Below, one piece after another: positions 24,740 to 31,920 of a stretch of DNA of 64,000 bases. The DNA comes from CAYYYP01 sp964475985 (GTDB taxonomy: Bacteria; Bdellovibrionota; UBA1018; CAYHWW01), in contig CAYYYP010000001.1 in the NCBI GenBank assembly GCA_964475985.1, positions 62,001 through 126,000 of the forward strand, read 5' to 3'. How positions within the stretch are numbered: the first letter of the stretch is position 1; the number at the start of each line of letters is the position of its first letter. A program made the position numbers and the translations under genes. A model generated the notes under the pieces. The model had not been told where the DNA came from. It searched no databases and saw nothing but the letters and a program-made list of their open reading frames with translations.

Positions 24740-26209
24740 ATGGATGTTCGGCCGAGTCCCAATATAAATATAAAAACTTTATTTAGCTATGTTCAAAACC
24801 GACCTCTCATCTTCTATCTTTGGGCGTTAGGCCTGTTTCTTAGGATTCTGTTCGTTTGGACTAAACCGGGATTTAAGCAGATGGATGAGCACTGGCAGGT
24901 CTTTGAGCCGGCCATGGGTTTAGTCGATGGGCTTTGGTCTAAAGCGCATGAGTGGAATATCGGCGGGCGAAGCTGGATCCTTCCGATCCTAGTTTCTTGG
25001 ATTTTAAAAAGTTTAAAGTTTCTGGAAATGGAGAACCCGCTCTACCTGGCCTGCTCCGTCCGAACCGTTTTAGGAATATTAGGTTCTCTGTCCATTCCCC
25101 TTTCCGCGTTTTTCACGCACCAGCTTCTCGTCTCCGCGGAACGAGATCATTCGTCTCAGCCGCGGGCACTCGCCGAAACTTTCGTAGCGGCCTTTGTAGC
25201 ACTCTGGCCCTATAGCATTTATTGTTCAACCCACGCCCATGGCGAGATGATTGGGGCACTATTTTTCCTTTTAGGACTAATAAATTTTTTAGGACAAAAT
25301 TTCTTTTTGACTGGGTTTTGGTTCTCGTTAGCGTTCATTTTGAAAATTGATGTGGCGGTTGGCGGAGCACTGGCGGCCGCTAGTGTATTTTTATTTCTGC
25401 CCTCGCGCCAACGGGTTTCTGCATTGCTTCGCCTATGCATCGCTGCGGTCCCGTTTATATTTTTACTGGGTTGGGTAGATAAACTCAAATGGGGCGTGTG
25501 GTTCCAAAGTGTTTTGGTGCACGGCGAACAAAACCTGGTGCAGAGCATCGGTAATCAGTGGGGTGTAAGTCCCTGGTACGAACATATCTATTTTGTCGTA
25601 GGGATGAGTAGCGTTCCCTTCCTTCTCGCATTACCGGTAGCAATTAAGAAATGGCCGAAACTGGCCCCAGGTTTTAAACAAGTGTGGTTTATTTGCCTGG
25701 GGTTCATTTTAGTTTTCGCGGGCATTGCCCACAAAGAAAAAAGATTTATGGCTCCCTTGATGTATTGCGTGCCGGCACTCAGCATGGCGACCTTTATCGC
25801 CTACGGCATTGACTGGATGAAACGGAGCCGCACGGCGGTGATCATAATGAGCTTAGGTTTTTTTATTCATTCGGTTTCTGAGTTTAAAAATTATGTTTTT
25901 AATCACTCTTGGGAGGAGCGGGTTTTAGCTTTGGTTCATGTGGGCCAAATTCCAGGAATCCAAAAAGTTATTAATATGGGTTGGAACGCCGTTTTTTATT
26001 ATCCCCGAAACATTCCCATCGAAGAGAGCAACGCCGAGGTCGATGACATCGCCAGAAAAACTGAAGGCCTAAAACTTGTAGGTATGGTCATGGACGGAGT
26101 GACTTTGGCCCGCATGGAAGCAAATGGATTCACTTGCACTGGTTGGCCACGTGAGCGGCGCCAGTCCCGCGATCCCGTACCTGCTGCTTTCCGATGCGAG
26201 AGACCCTAA
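24740..26209 (+). CDS. Polytopic membrane mannosyltransferase-like protein (GT22/ALG9-PIG-B type)
   Basis: The membrane protein has 489 residues from the ATG at 24740, with GGAG 5 nt upstream. A longer frame back to 24629 overlaps the divergent helicase and has no such site. About ten hydrophobic segments are visible. The first loop has GFKQMDEHWQVFEPA, the DE-x-x-Q..E signature of GT22 dolichol-linked mannosyltransferases such as PIG-B and ALG9, and a later loop has the family-like AHKEKRFMAPL (HKE-RF). It likely transfers a sugar from a polyprenyl-phosphate donor on the periplasmic face. The final 20 residues are an odd Arg/Pro-rich tail that runs right up to the hairpin element, so the natural C-terminus may have been altered. 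Confidence 0.78.
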   Translation: MDVRPSPNINIKTLFSYVQNRPLIFYLWALGLFLRILFVWTKPGFKQMDEHWQVFEPAMGLVDGLWSKAHEWNIGGRSWILPILVSWILKSLKFLEMENPLYLACSVRTVLGILGSLSIPLSAFFTHQLLVSAERDHSSQPRALAETFVAAFVALWPYSIYCSTHAHGEMIGALFFLLGLINFLGQNFFLTGFWFSLAFILKIDVAVGGALAAASVFLFLPSRQRVSALLRLCIAAVPFIFLLGWVDKLKWGVWFQSVLVHGEQNLVQSIGNQWGVSPWYEHIYFVVGMSSVPFLLALPVAIKKWPKLAPGFKQVWFICLGFILVFAGIAHKEKRFMAPLMYCVPALSMATFIAYGIDWMKRSRTAVIIMSLGFFIHSVSEFKNYVFNHSWEERVLALVHVGQIPGIQKVINMGWNAVFYYPRNIPIEESNAEVDDIARKTEGLKLVGMVMDGVTLARMEANGFTCTGWPRERRQSRDPVPAAFRCERP

Positions 26210-26210
26210 C

Positions 26211-26339
26211 GCCCATCCTGCCCGTTCGGAAAAATCCCCAAAAAGGGGCCGGGCATCCTGCCCTGCTTCACGCTTGGGATCCGCCGTCGTGGCGCGTGAG
26301 CCCCCTTTTTGGGGATTTTTCCGAACGGGCAGGATGGGC
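26211..26339. repeat. Palindromic hairpin element, copy 1 (38-bp perfect arms, 53-nt core)
   Basis: Arms 26211-26248 and 26302-26339 are perfect reverse complements over 38 bp, ending inward in GGGG and CCCC. The 53-nt core begins CGGGCATCC and ends CGTGGCGCGTGAG. The same two core ends occur, inverted, in the second element at 26500. The element starts 1 nt after the stop codon of the mannosyltransferase and could also end its transcript. It carries no gene. It is best viewed as a MITE-like or REP-like dispersed repeat. Confidence 0.8.
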
Positions 26340-26499
26340 TCAACGATTCCCTAGGGGAACGCAGCTTGACCTTCGCGGAGATGAGGAGAAGCTTGATGAA
26401 TCGAAAAGGTTCTCAGGGTTAGGTTTTGCTAATTTCGAAATTTTTCTATTTGGCTTTGGGTCCAAATAAACTCTCCCTTTCCTCCGCGCTTATCTCGTA
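26340..26499. other. 160-nt spacer between the two hairpin elements
   Basis: No gene, promoter or RNA is recognised here. Frames that cross it run into the palindromes and are not supported. Confidence 0.5.
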
Positions 26500-26697
26500 T
26501 GCCCTAAAACTTGCGCCCAAAAATCTACTTAAAGGGGTCTCACGCGCCACGAAGTTCTGGGCAGGAGCCCAGAACTCGGACCATGCAAAAGCATGGTCAC
26601 GGAGCTGGAAGCGTAGTGAACGGGCGTACCCCAGCGTGAAGAAGGGCATGGATGCCCGTCCCCTTTAAGTAGATTTTTGGGCGCAAGTTTTAGGGCA
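26500..26697. repeat. Palindromic hairpin element, copy 2 (38-bp perfect arms, 122-nt core)
   Basis: Arms 26500-26537 and 26660-26697 are perfect reverse complements over 38 bp. Compared with copy 1, 21 of 38 arm positions agree, including the AAAAATC block and the inner AAAGGGG, and every differing position is matched by a compensating change in the opposite arm. The core is homologous to copy 1 in inverted orientation (CTCACGCGCCACG at its left end, GGGCATGGATGCCCG at its right) but holds about 70 extra nt. These include two further hairpins: AGTTCTGGGC-AGGA-GCCCAGAACT and GACCATGC-AAAA-GCATGGTC. It ends 24 nt before the -35 of the ArsR gene. Confidence 0.8.
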
Positions 26698-26720
26698 AAC
26701 AGTTTCTCGCGACAATCCCC

Positions 26721-26749
26721 TTGCCAACGCCAGGCCACATCAATATATA
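26721..26749 (+). promoter_or_regulatory. Promoter of the arsR-feoA-feoB operon
   Basis: -35 TTGCCA (26721-26726) and -10 TATATA (26744-26749) are separated by exactly 17 bp. The expected start of transcription (about 26756) falls on or just before the candidate start codons at 26755 and 26761, with no ribosome binding site, so the message is probably leaderless or nearly so. This also favours the ATG at 26761. The ArsR-type repressor may bind here to control itself. Confidence 0.6.
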
Positions 26750-26760
26750 AACGCATGCTT

Positions 26761-27096
26761 ATGGATCTAAACAAAACTAGGGATAAGCTCCACCATAATG
26801 GCGTATTTTATCTCTTGGCCGAAACCTTCCAAGCCCTGGGTGATTCTTCCCGCATCCAGATCGTGTGGGCTTTAAGCCAAGGTGAACTTAGCGTAGGTGA
26901 GCTGGCAAAGGTTGTCAGCATGAGCCAACCAGCGGTTTCTCACCATTTGCGCACACTCCGGAACCTTCATTTGATTCGGCTGCGTAAGGAGGGGCGTTCA
27001 AGCTTCTACTCCTTAGATGACGAACACATTGAGCATATCCTCCAAGAAGGGTTCATCCATGTCGAAGATCTTATGAACCCAAAGGCAAAAAAATGA
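26761..27096 (+). CDS. ArsR/SmtB-family metal-responsive repressor of the feo operon
   Basis: The winged-helix regulator has 111 residues from 26761; an ATG at 26755 would add two. The helix-turn-helix reads LSVGELAKVVSMSQPAVSHH and the wing RLRKEGRSSFYSL. The C-terminal helix carries SLDDEHIEHILQEGFIHVED: Asp, His two residues on, His eleven further, then Asp three further. This is the spacing of the alpha-5 zinc site of SmtB and CzrA, with Asp in the fourth position. An N-terminal alpha-3 Cys site is absent. Its stop overlaps feoA by 4 nt. A metal-sensing role for the Feo iron transporter is inferred from position. Zinc, iron or manganese could be the effector. Confidence 0.87.
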   Translation: MDLNKTRDKLHHNGVFYLLAETFQALGDSSRIQIVWALSQGELSVGELAKVVSMSQPAVSHHLRTLRNLHLIRLRKEGRSSFYSLDDEHIEHILQEGFIHVEDLMNPKAKK

Positions 27097-27359
27097 ATTC
27101 CCAGAACCTCTCTGAACTTCCACTAGGTATTGAAGCAACTCTAGTGGGTTTTGAATCCCGGCTCGACCCGCAGGTCGAAGCAACTTTGTTATCCATGGGG
27201 TTCATTCCGGGAACTACCGTGGTCGTGGAAAAAAAAGCACCCTTTGGGGGCGCCTTCGCCATTCGCATACGCGGCGGCTTGCTTGCACTACGAAAAAGTT
27301 TAGCGCGCATGATTTTAGTTTCTCAGACTGCCTCGGAAAAAGTGAATCATGGACCATAG
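27093..27359 (+). CDS. feoA: Ferrous iron transport protein A
   Basis: The SH3-like protein has 88 residues with the FeoA pattern: LSELPLGIEATLVGF near the start, LLSMGFIPGTTVVVEKKAPFGG in the middle and FAIRIRGGLLALRKSLARMI at the end. It sits between the ArsR repressor (4-nt overlap) and FeoB (11-nt overlap), so all three are coupled. FeoA is a small cytoplasmic partner needed for FeoB-dependent Fe(II) uptake. Confidence 0.92.
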   Translation: MNSQNLSELPLGIEATLVGFESRLDPQVEATLLSMGFIPGTTVVVEKKAPFGGAFAIRIRGGLLALRKSLARMILVSQTASEKVNHGP

Positions 27360-29370
27360 CACTCCAAAAAAGGCCATTAACGTAGCCCTGGTGGGTTGTC
27401 CGAATTCCGGTAAATCAACTTTATTTAATCATCTTACCAAGAGTCGCCAAAAAACCGGAAATTACCCAGGGGTTACGGTAGAGAAGCGCGAAGGCTATTT
27501 GCTCTCCGAAAAGGCCGACGTCCCCGCCCTGCGTTTGTTAGACCTTCCCGGCATTTACAACTTAGCGGGCCAACCAACCCCCATGCCTTCCCAAGACTAC
27601 GAAACCGATGAAGCCGTAACGCTGAAAGTTCTGTTGGGAAATTCATCCGATGCCCCCGACATGATTTTAGCCATCGCCGATCGGTCCCAACTTTCCCGAC
27701 ACCTCTATTTGATCACTCAACTTAGGGATCTTGGCCTGCCCCTTGTGCTTGCCATCACAATGATGGATCAAGAAAATCCTGAATTAGAACGGCTAGACTT
27801 GCAAAAACTGCAACGGCACTTGGGTTTCCCGGTCTTTGGGGTATCTTCAAAAAAAGATTCCGGGTTAGCGGAACTTGTACAAGGCGTCTATGATTCCGTA
27901 CCGCCTTCCGAACCTAGCAAAAGTCGAAGCTTTTTGCCGGAAACAAAAGAAGTCGTAGCCGCACGTTATCAATTCATTGAAAATACCCTCAAGCAGTGCA
28001 CCACGACTTCAACTCGTAAGTCCTTATCTGTTCGAGCATGGCAGCGCAGGCTCGATGCCTGGTTTTTACACCCTGTGCTTGGGCCAGTCCTTTTGGTTTT
28101 GGTTTTTGCCACCTTCTTTCAAGTGATCTTCACTTTAGCCCAAGTTCCCATGGAGGCTCTCTCTGGCCTCTGCGATGCGGCCGGAGCCTGGGTAAAAGAA
28201 AATTATTTAAGCACCTTTGCCGGACTTCCCCTTGCGAAATTTTTTGTAAATCCCTTTATCCGGGATTTCATCGCCGATGGATTGATCGCGGGGGTAGGTT
28301 CCGTAATTGTATTTCTGCCCCAAATCCTAATTCTGTTTTTCTTTCTGACCCTACTTGAGGACTCAGGTTATTTAGCCAGGGCGGCGTTTATTTTAGATCG
28401 CGTTTTTTCAAGTTTCGGCATGAGCGGAAGATCCTTTGTACCGCTCTTGAGTTCATTTGCCTGCGCCGTGCCCGGAATCATGGCTACTCGCACGATACCT
28501 TCTAAGCGTGAGCGTTTAATTACCATCCTAGTTGCGCCACTTATGACATGTTCGGCAAGGCTTCCCGTATATACGCTTTTCATTGCTACGTTCATCCCGC
28601 CGACCCCACTGCTTGACCTCCCGATCATACGTTTTTTCACCTTGCAAAGCGCCGTGATGCTAGCCCTATATTTTTCGGGCATTTTGATTAGCTTTTTAGT
28701 TTCATGGTTATTTTCTAAATCGCTCCTAAAGGGCGATAGCAGTTCCTTTATGATGGAACTGCCCGCTTACCAATGGCCTCAGCTGAGGAACCTTAAAGTC
28801 ACTTTAGTTGAAAGGTCTAAAATATTCCTGACCAAGGCCGGAACCACGATTCTGGTTATTTCCGTGCTGCTCTGGATTTTCAGCTACTTTCCCGCGTCAT
28901 TTGATACCCAAAGTATAATCGCTTTAGAAAATCAGCCTTCCTCCATCCGTTTAGAAAACAGCATGCTGGGTCATTTAGGACACAAGCTTGAGCCGCTTTT
29001 TAGGCCCCTCGGCTTTGACTGGAAAATCACCATCGGAGTTCTCACGTCCTTTGCCGCCCGCGAGGTTTTGGTCTCAACCCTAAGCACCTTATATTCCATA
29101 GATTCGGCATCCACTAGCTCTGGACCCTTGCTGGGGGAGCGCCTCCGAGCCGCCACGGATGCCTCCGGCGTTATCGTATTCACCTTGCCAGTAGTATTGA
29201 GCATCTTGGTTTTTTACATGCTCGCATGCCAATGCATCTCCACCCTAGCCATAACCAAACGGGAGACAAACTCCTGGCGTTGGCCGCTATTCATGTTTAG
29301 TTACATGACCGTGCTCGCGTACCTAGCTGCCTACGCAACCTTCCGATTGGGACTGTTTTTCATAACCTGA
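27349..29370 (+). CDS. feoB: Ferrous iron transporter FeoB
   Basis: The membrane GTPase has 673 residues. The N-terminal G domain has GCPNSGKST (G1), NYPGVTVEK (G2) and LLDLPGIYNL (G3). The G4 motif reads TMMD, with Thr where Asn is usual. A GDI-like helical region follows and then about eight membrane segments. Both gate regions are present: GMSGRSFVPLLSSFACAVPG followed by MATRTI, and LMTCSARLPVYTLFI. A later segment has FAAREVLVSTL. It imports Fe(II) across the inner membrane. At 673 residues it is a short FeoB without a fused FeoC or extra C-terminal domain. The upstream ArsR gene appears to replace FeoC in this operon. Confidence 0.95.
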   Translation: MDHSTPKKAINVALVGCPNSGKSTLFNHLTKSRQKTGNYPGVTVEKREGYLLSEKADVPALRLLDLPGIYNLAGQPTPMPSQDYETDEAVTLKVLLGNSSDAPDMILAIADRSQLSRHLYLITQLRDLGLPLVLAITMMDQENPELERLDLQKLQRHLGFPVFGVSSKKDSGLAELVQGVYDSVPPSEPSKSRSFLPETKEVVAARYQFIENTLKQCTTTSTRKSLSVRAWQRRLDAWFLHPVLGPVLLVLVFATFFQVIFTLAQVPMEALSGLCDAAGAWVKENYLSTFAGLPLAKFFVNPFIRDFIADGLIAGVGSVIVFLPQILILFFFLTLLEDSGYLARAAFILDRVFSSFGMSGRSFVPLLSSFACAVPGIMATRTIPSKRERLITILVAPLMTCSARLPVYTLFIATFIPPTPLLDLPIIRFFTLQSAVMLALYFSGILISFLVSWLFSKSLLKGDSSSFMMELPAYQWPQLRNLKVTLVERSKIFLTKAGTTILVISVLLWIFSYFPASFDTQSIIALENQPSSIRLENSMLGHLGHKLEPLFRPLGFDWKITIGVLTSFAAREVLVSTLSTLYSIDSASTSSGPLLGERLRAATDASGVIVFTLPVVLSILVFYMLACQCISTLAITKRETNSWRWPLFMFSYMTVLAYLAAYATFRLGLFFIT

Positions 29371-29391
29371 CTAAATAACTAAAGTTTAGGT

Positions 29392-29408
29392 CCTAATGCC
29401 CGATTAGG
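29392..29408 (+). promoter_or_regulatory. Small hairpin covering the ribosome binding site of the cyclase gene
   Basis: CCTAAT (29392-29397) pairs with ATTAGG (29403-29408) around GCCCG. The 3' arm contains the Shine-Dalgarno AGGA, 5 nt before the GTG at 29414, so folding would hide it. The 6-bp stem is AT-rich and weak. Confidence 0.3.
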
Positions 29409-29413
29409 AAGAT

Positions 29414-31912
29414 GTGGGCAAAAGGAATATCCAAAACATCTTTATAAGGGCACTAGCCGTTACCCCCCTCAGGGTTTCGGTGACGTTGGTGGTGGCCGCC
29501 GCCGCCATAACCTTTTCCCAGGATGTTTCAACTTCCGGAATTCCGATTTTATCTACTTTTGAGAACAAAGCCCTCGATTTGAAATTCATGATACGTGGGC
29601 CCCAAAAACCGCAGGAAAAAGTATTCATCGCCGCAGTGGATGATCGTACGCTCAACTCCTTTGGCCAGTGGCCCTTGGACCGCGCAACAGTAATGGCCCC
29701 CCTAATCCAAAAAATTTGCTCGTATCCCATCAAGGCCTTGGCCTTAGATTTCTTTTGGTCAGAGCCAGAACACATCATCAATAAAAAGTTACGCAGTCAG
29801 GTGGAAGGAATGTTGCGAACCCCGGCCTCCATCGATGAATTCAACGAAATGGTAAAACAAACTTCCGGCGACTCCGCATTGGCGAAAGCCTTTGAAAGCT
29901 GCGGGCCCAAACTCATCGCGGCATTTTCCCTCACCTACGCGCCACCAGAATTTGAGAAGCAGGCGGATAAACTGAATCGGGAAGAGTATCTTCAGCGAGC
30001 TATCACCTTGAAAGAGACTCAAAAAGTTTCAGAATGGATCACCATCGGTGGGGCTAAGATTCCCAAAAGTTTTGCTGAGTTTGAAGATCCCCAGTTCGAA
30101 GTCAACACGGATTTCACAAGTTTTAGGTTTGGGGCCCTCACGAATAATTCGACGATTTTCGGCGTAAAAGTTCCGCAGGCATACATTGAGAATGATGCCA
30201 TTTCCGATGACGGACTCTATCGTCACTACACTCCGGTCATGGCGTTTGAAGACGCCGTGCTTTCAAGCCTTGCGTTACGGACCGCCGCCATCGCCATGGG
30301 ATCTCGCGATCGCGTAAGCCAAACCTTTCGTGAAGCAAAAACCAAAGTGGAAATCCCCAGTCAAACTTCCGGACGTCATTTCAGTCTGGCGCTTTCCACT
30401 CCTTCCACAAAATTACAGCTTCCGGTGGACACGCGGGGAAGGCTCATCACTAACTACCGCGGGCCCAACGAAATGTTTCCGCACTTAAGTGCCGTGGATA
30501 TTCTTTCGCCCGAGGATAAAATCGCCTATAAGCGTTCCCCTGCCCTAACTAAAGTCCTTGCTGCAAAAAACGAAGTGACGAAAGCGGAAGCGAGCGATGA
30601 AGCGCCTTTAGAGTTTTTGAAAAAAGAGATCTTTAAGGACGCCGTGGTGTTTTTAGGTTCCACGGCCATCGGCGCCCATGATGTCAGGCCCCGCCCACTT
30701 TCGCACAACGCGTATGGAGTAGAAAATCACGCAACGGTTTTTGACAACATCATGTCCAATGATTTCATTGAACACCCCTCACCAGAACTTCTAATGCAGC
30801 TCATCCTGGGCTTCGCCCTCTTTGGCATTCTGTACGGATTTACGCTTTCGAAGCTTTCCGCTAAACCAGGTGCATTCTTCGCCCTCGCTACCATTACGGG
30901 CGTGCTTTGTTTTGATCAATTCTATTTATTTAATATCAAAAGAATTCTTTTCCCCGGATATTTGCAGGCCATGACCTTGCTCGGTCAGTACATCACCATC
31001 GCCGTGCTGAAATACGCACGCGAAGAATCTGAGAAAAAATTCATTCGGCATGCCTTTGCAAAATTTGTCTCTCCTGATGTGGTCTCACAACTCGTATCGG
31101 ACCCTAGTAAATTAAAAATTGGTGGTGAAAAACGTGAGCTCACGGTGCTGTTCAGTGACATCGCAGGTTTCACCGAACTCTCCGAGCGCGTTGAAGTAAA
31201 ATACCTCACTCAGTTTCTAAATGAATACTTAGGTGCCATGACCGATGTGGTGAAAGCTAATGGCGGAACCCTAGACAAATATATCGGCGACGCGGTTATG
31301 GCCTTCTGGGGCGCGCCTCTGGCCACTGATGACCACGCTAAACTTGCGGTAAAAACCGCGATTGAGATGCAAAAGCGCGTTGCCGAGCTTAACCGGGGGT
31401 TTTCGGAACGTTACGGGTTTGAAATCGAAGTCCGTATCGGCCTCAACACGGGCGAAGTCTCGGTAGGAAATTTTGGTTCCAATGAAGTGTTTTCCTACAC
31501 CGTTATCGGTGACCATGTGAATCTCGCATCCCGGCTCGAAGCCGTAAATAAATTATATGGAACGCAGATCCTAATCTCCGAGTTCACCTATCATAAACTC
31601 CCGGCTGATTTATTCCTAAGCCGCGAACTTGATCTAATCAAAGTCAAAGGCAAGAAAAAGCCCGTTAAAATTTTTGAAGTCCTACCTAAGTCCACAGAAG
31701 GGCTGAAAAAGGATTTGCTAGATCCTTTCCAAAAGGCACTTCGCCACTATTACTCAAGGAACTGGCAAGCTGCTCTAAGCGCATTTAATGAGATTTTGAT
31801 ACGCAATAAAAATGATAAGGCAGCTGCCGAATTCGTGACGCGCTGTCGTTACTACCAAACCTCCCCTCCCGACGAAAACTGGGACGGCAGTTGGCAAATG
31901 AAAACTAAGTAA
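29414..31912 (+). CDS. CHASE2-domain adenylate/guanylate cyclase
   Basis: The class III nucleotidyl cyclase has 832 residues with a GTG start and AGGAAG upstream. An N-terminal membrane anchor (LRVSVTLVVAAAAITF) precedes an extracytoplasmic CHASE2 sensor (about 40-450) with VFIAAVDDRTLNSFGQWPL near its start and VFLGSTAIGAHDVRPRPL near its end. Three membrane helices follow (about 455-530). The cyclase domain (about 570-750) has FSDIAGFTELSE and DKYIGDAVMAFWGAP, giving both metal Asp residues, and later IGDHVNLASRLE. A tail of about 70 residues follows. It makes cAMP or cGMP in response to a periplasmic signal. The next gene, 8 nt downstream, is a cyclic-nucleotide-binding regulator. Confidence 0.93.
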   Translation: MGKRNIQNIFIRALAVTPLRVSVTLVVAAAAITFSQDVSTSGIPILSTFENKALDLKFMIRGPQKPQEKVFIAAVDDRTLNSFGQWPLDRATVMAPLIQKICSYPIKALALDFFWSEPEHIINKKLRSQVEGMLRTPASIDEFNEMVKQTSGDSALAKAFESCGPKLIAAFSLTYAPPEFEKQADKLNREEYLQRAITLKETQKVSEWITIGGAKIPKSFAEFEDPQFEVNTDFTSFRFGALTNNSTIFGVKVPQAYIENDAISDDGLYRHYTPVMAFEDAVLSSLALRTAAIAMGSRDRVSQTFREAKTKVEIPSQTSGRHFSLALSTPSTKLQLPVDTRGRLITNYRGPNEMFPHLSAVDILSPEDKIAYKRSPALTKVLAAKNEVTKAEASDEAPLEFLKKEIFKDAVVFLGSTAIGAHDVRPRPLSHNAYGVENHATVFDNIMSNDFIEHPSPELLMQLILGFALFGILYGFTLSKLSAKPGAFFALATITGVLCFDQFYLFNIKRILFPGYLQAMTLLGQYITIAVLKYAREESEKKFIRHAFAKFVSPDVVSQLVSDPSKLKIGGEKRELTVLFSDIAGFTELSERVEVKYLTQFLNEYLGAMTDVVKANGGTLDKYIGDAVMAFWGAPLATDDHAKLAVKTAIEMQKRVAELNRGFSERYGFEIEVRIGLNTGEVSVGNFGSNEVFSYTVIGDHVNLASRLEAVNKLYGTQILISEFTYHKLPADLFLSRELDLIKVKGKKKPVKIFEVLPKSTEGLKKDLLDPFQKALRHYYSRNWQAALSAFNEILIRNKNDKAAAEFVTRCRYYQTSPPDENWDGSWQMKTK

Positions 31913-31920
31913 GGAACAAT

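Noticed and set aside
26211..26697. Tn3-type terminal inverted repeats (also 38 bp and GGGG-ended)
   Set aside because: The GGGG/CCCC ends face the core and not the outside, the rest of the sequence does not match Tn3 or Tn21 ends, and there is no transposase or resolvase.
26426..26774. Several overlapping frames of 67-81 codons on both strands across the hairpin elements
   Set aside because: They arise because the palindrome reads open in both directions; none has a ribosome binding site or a protein-like composition.
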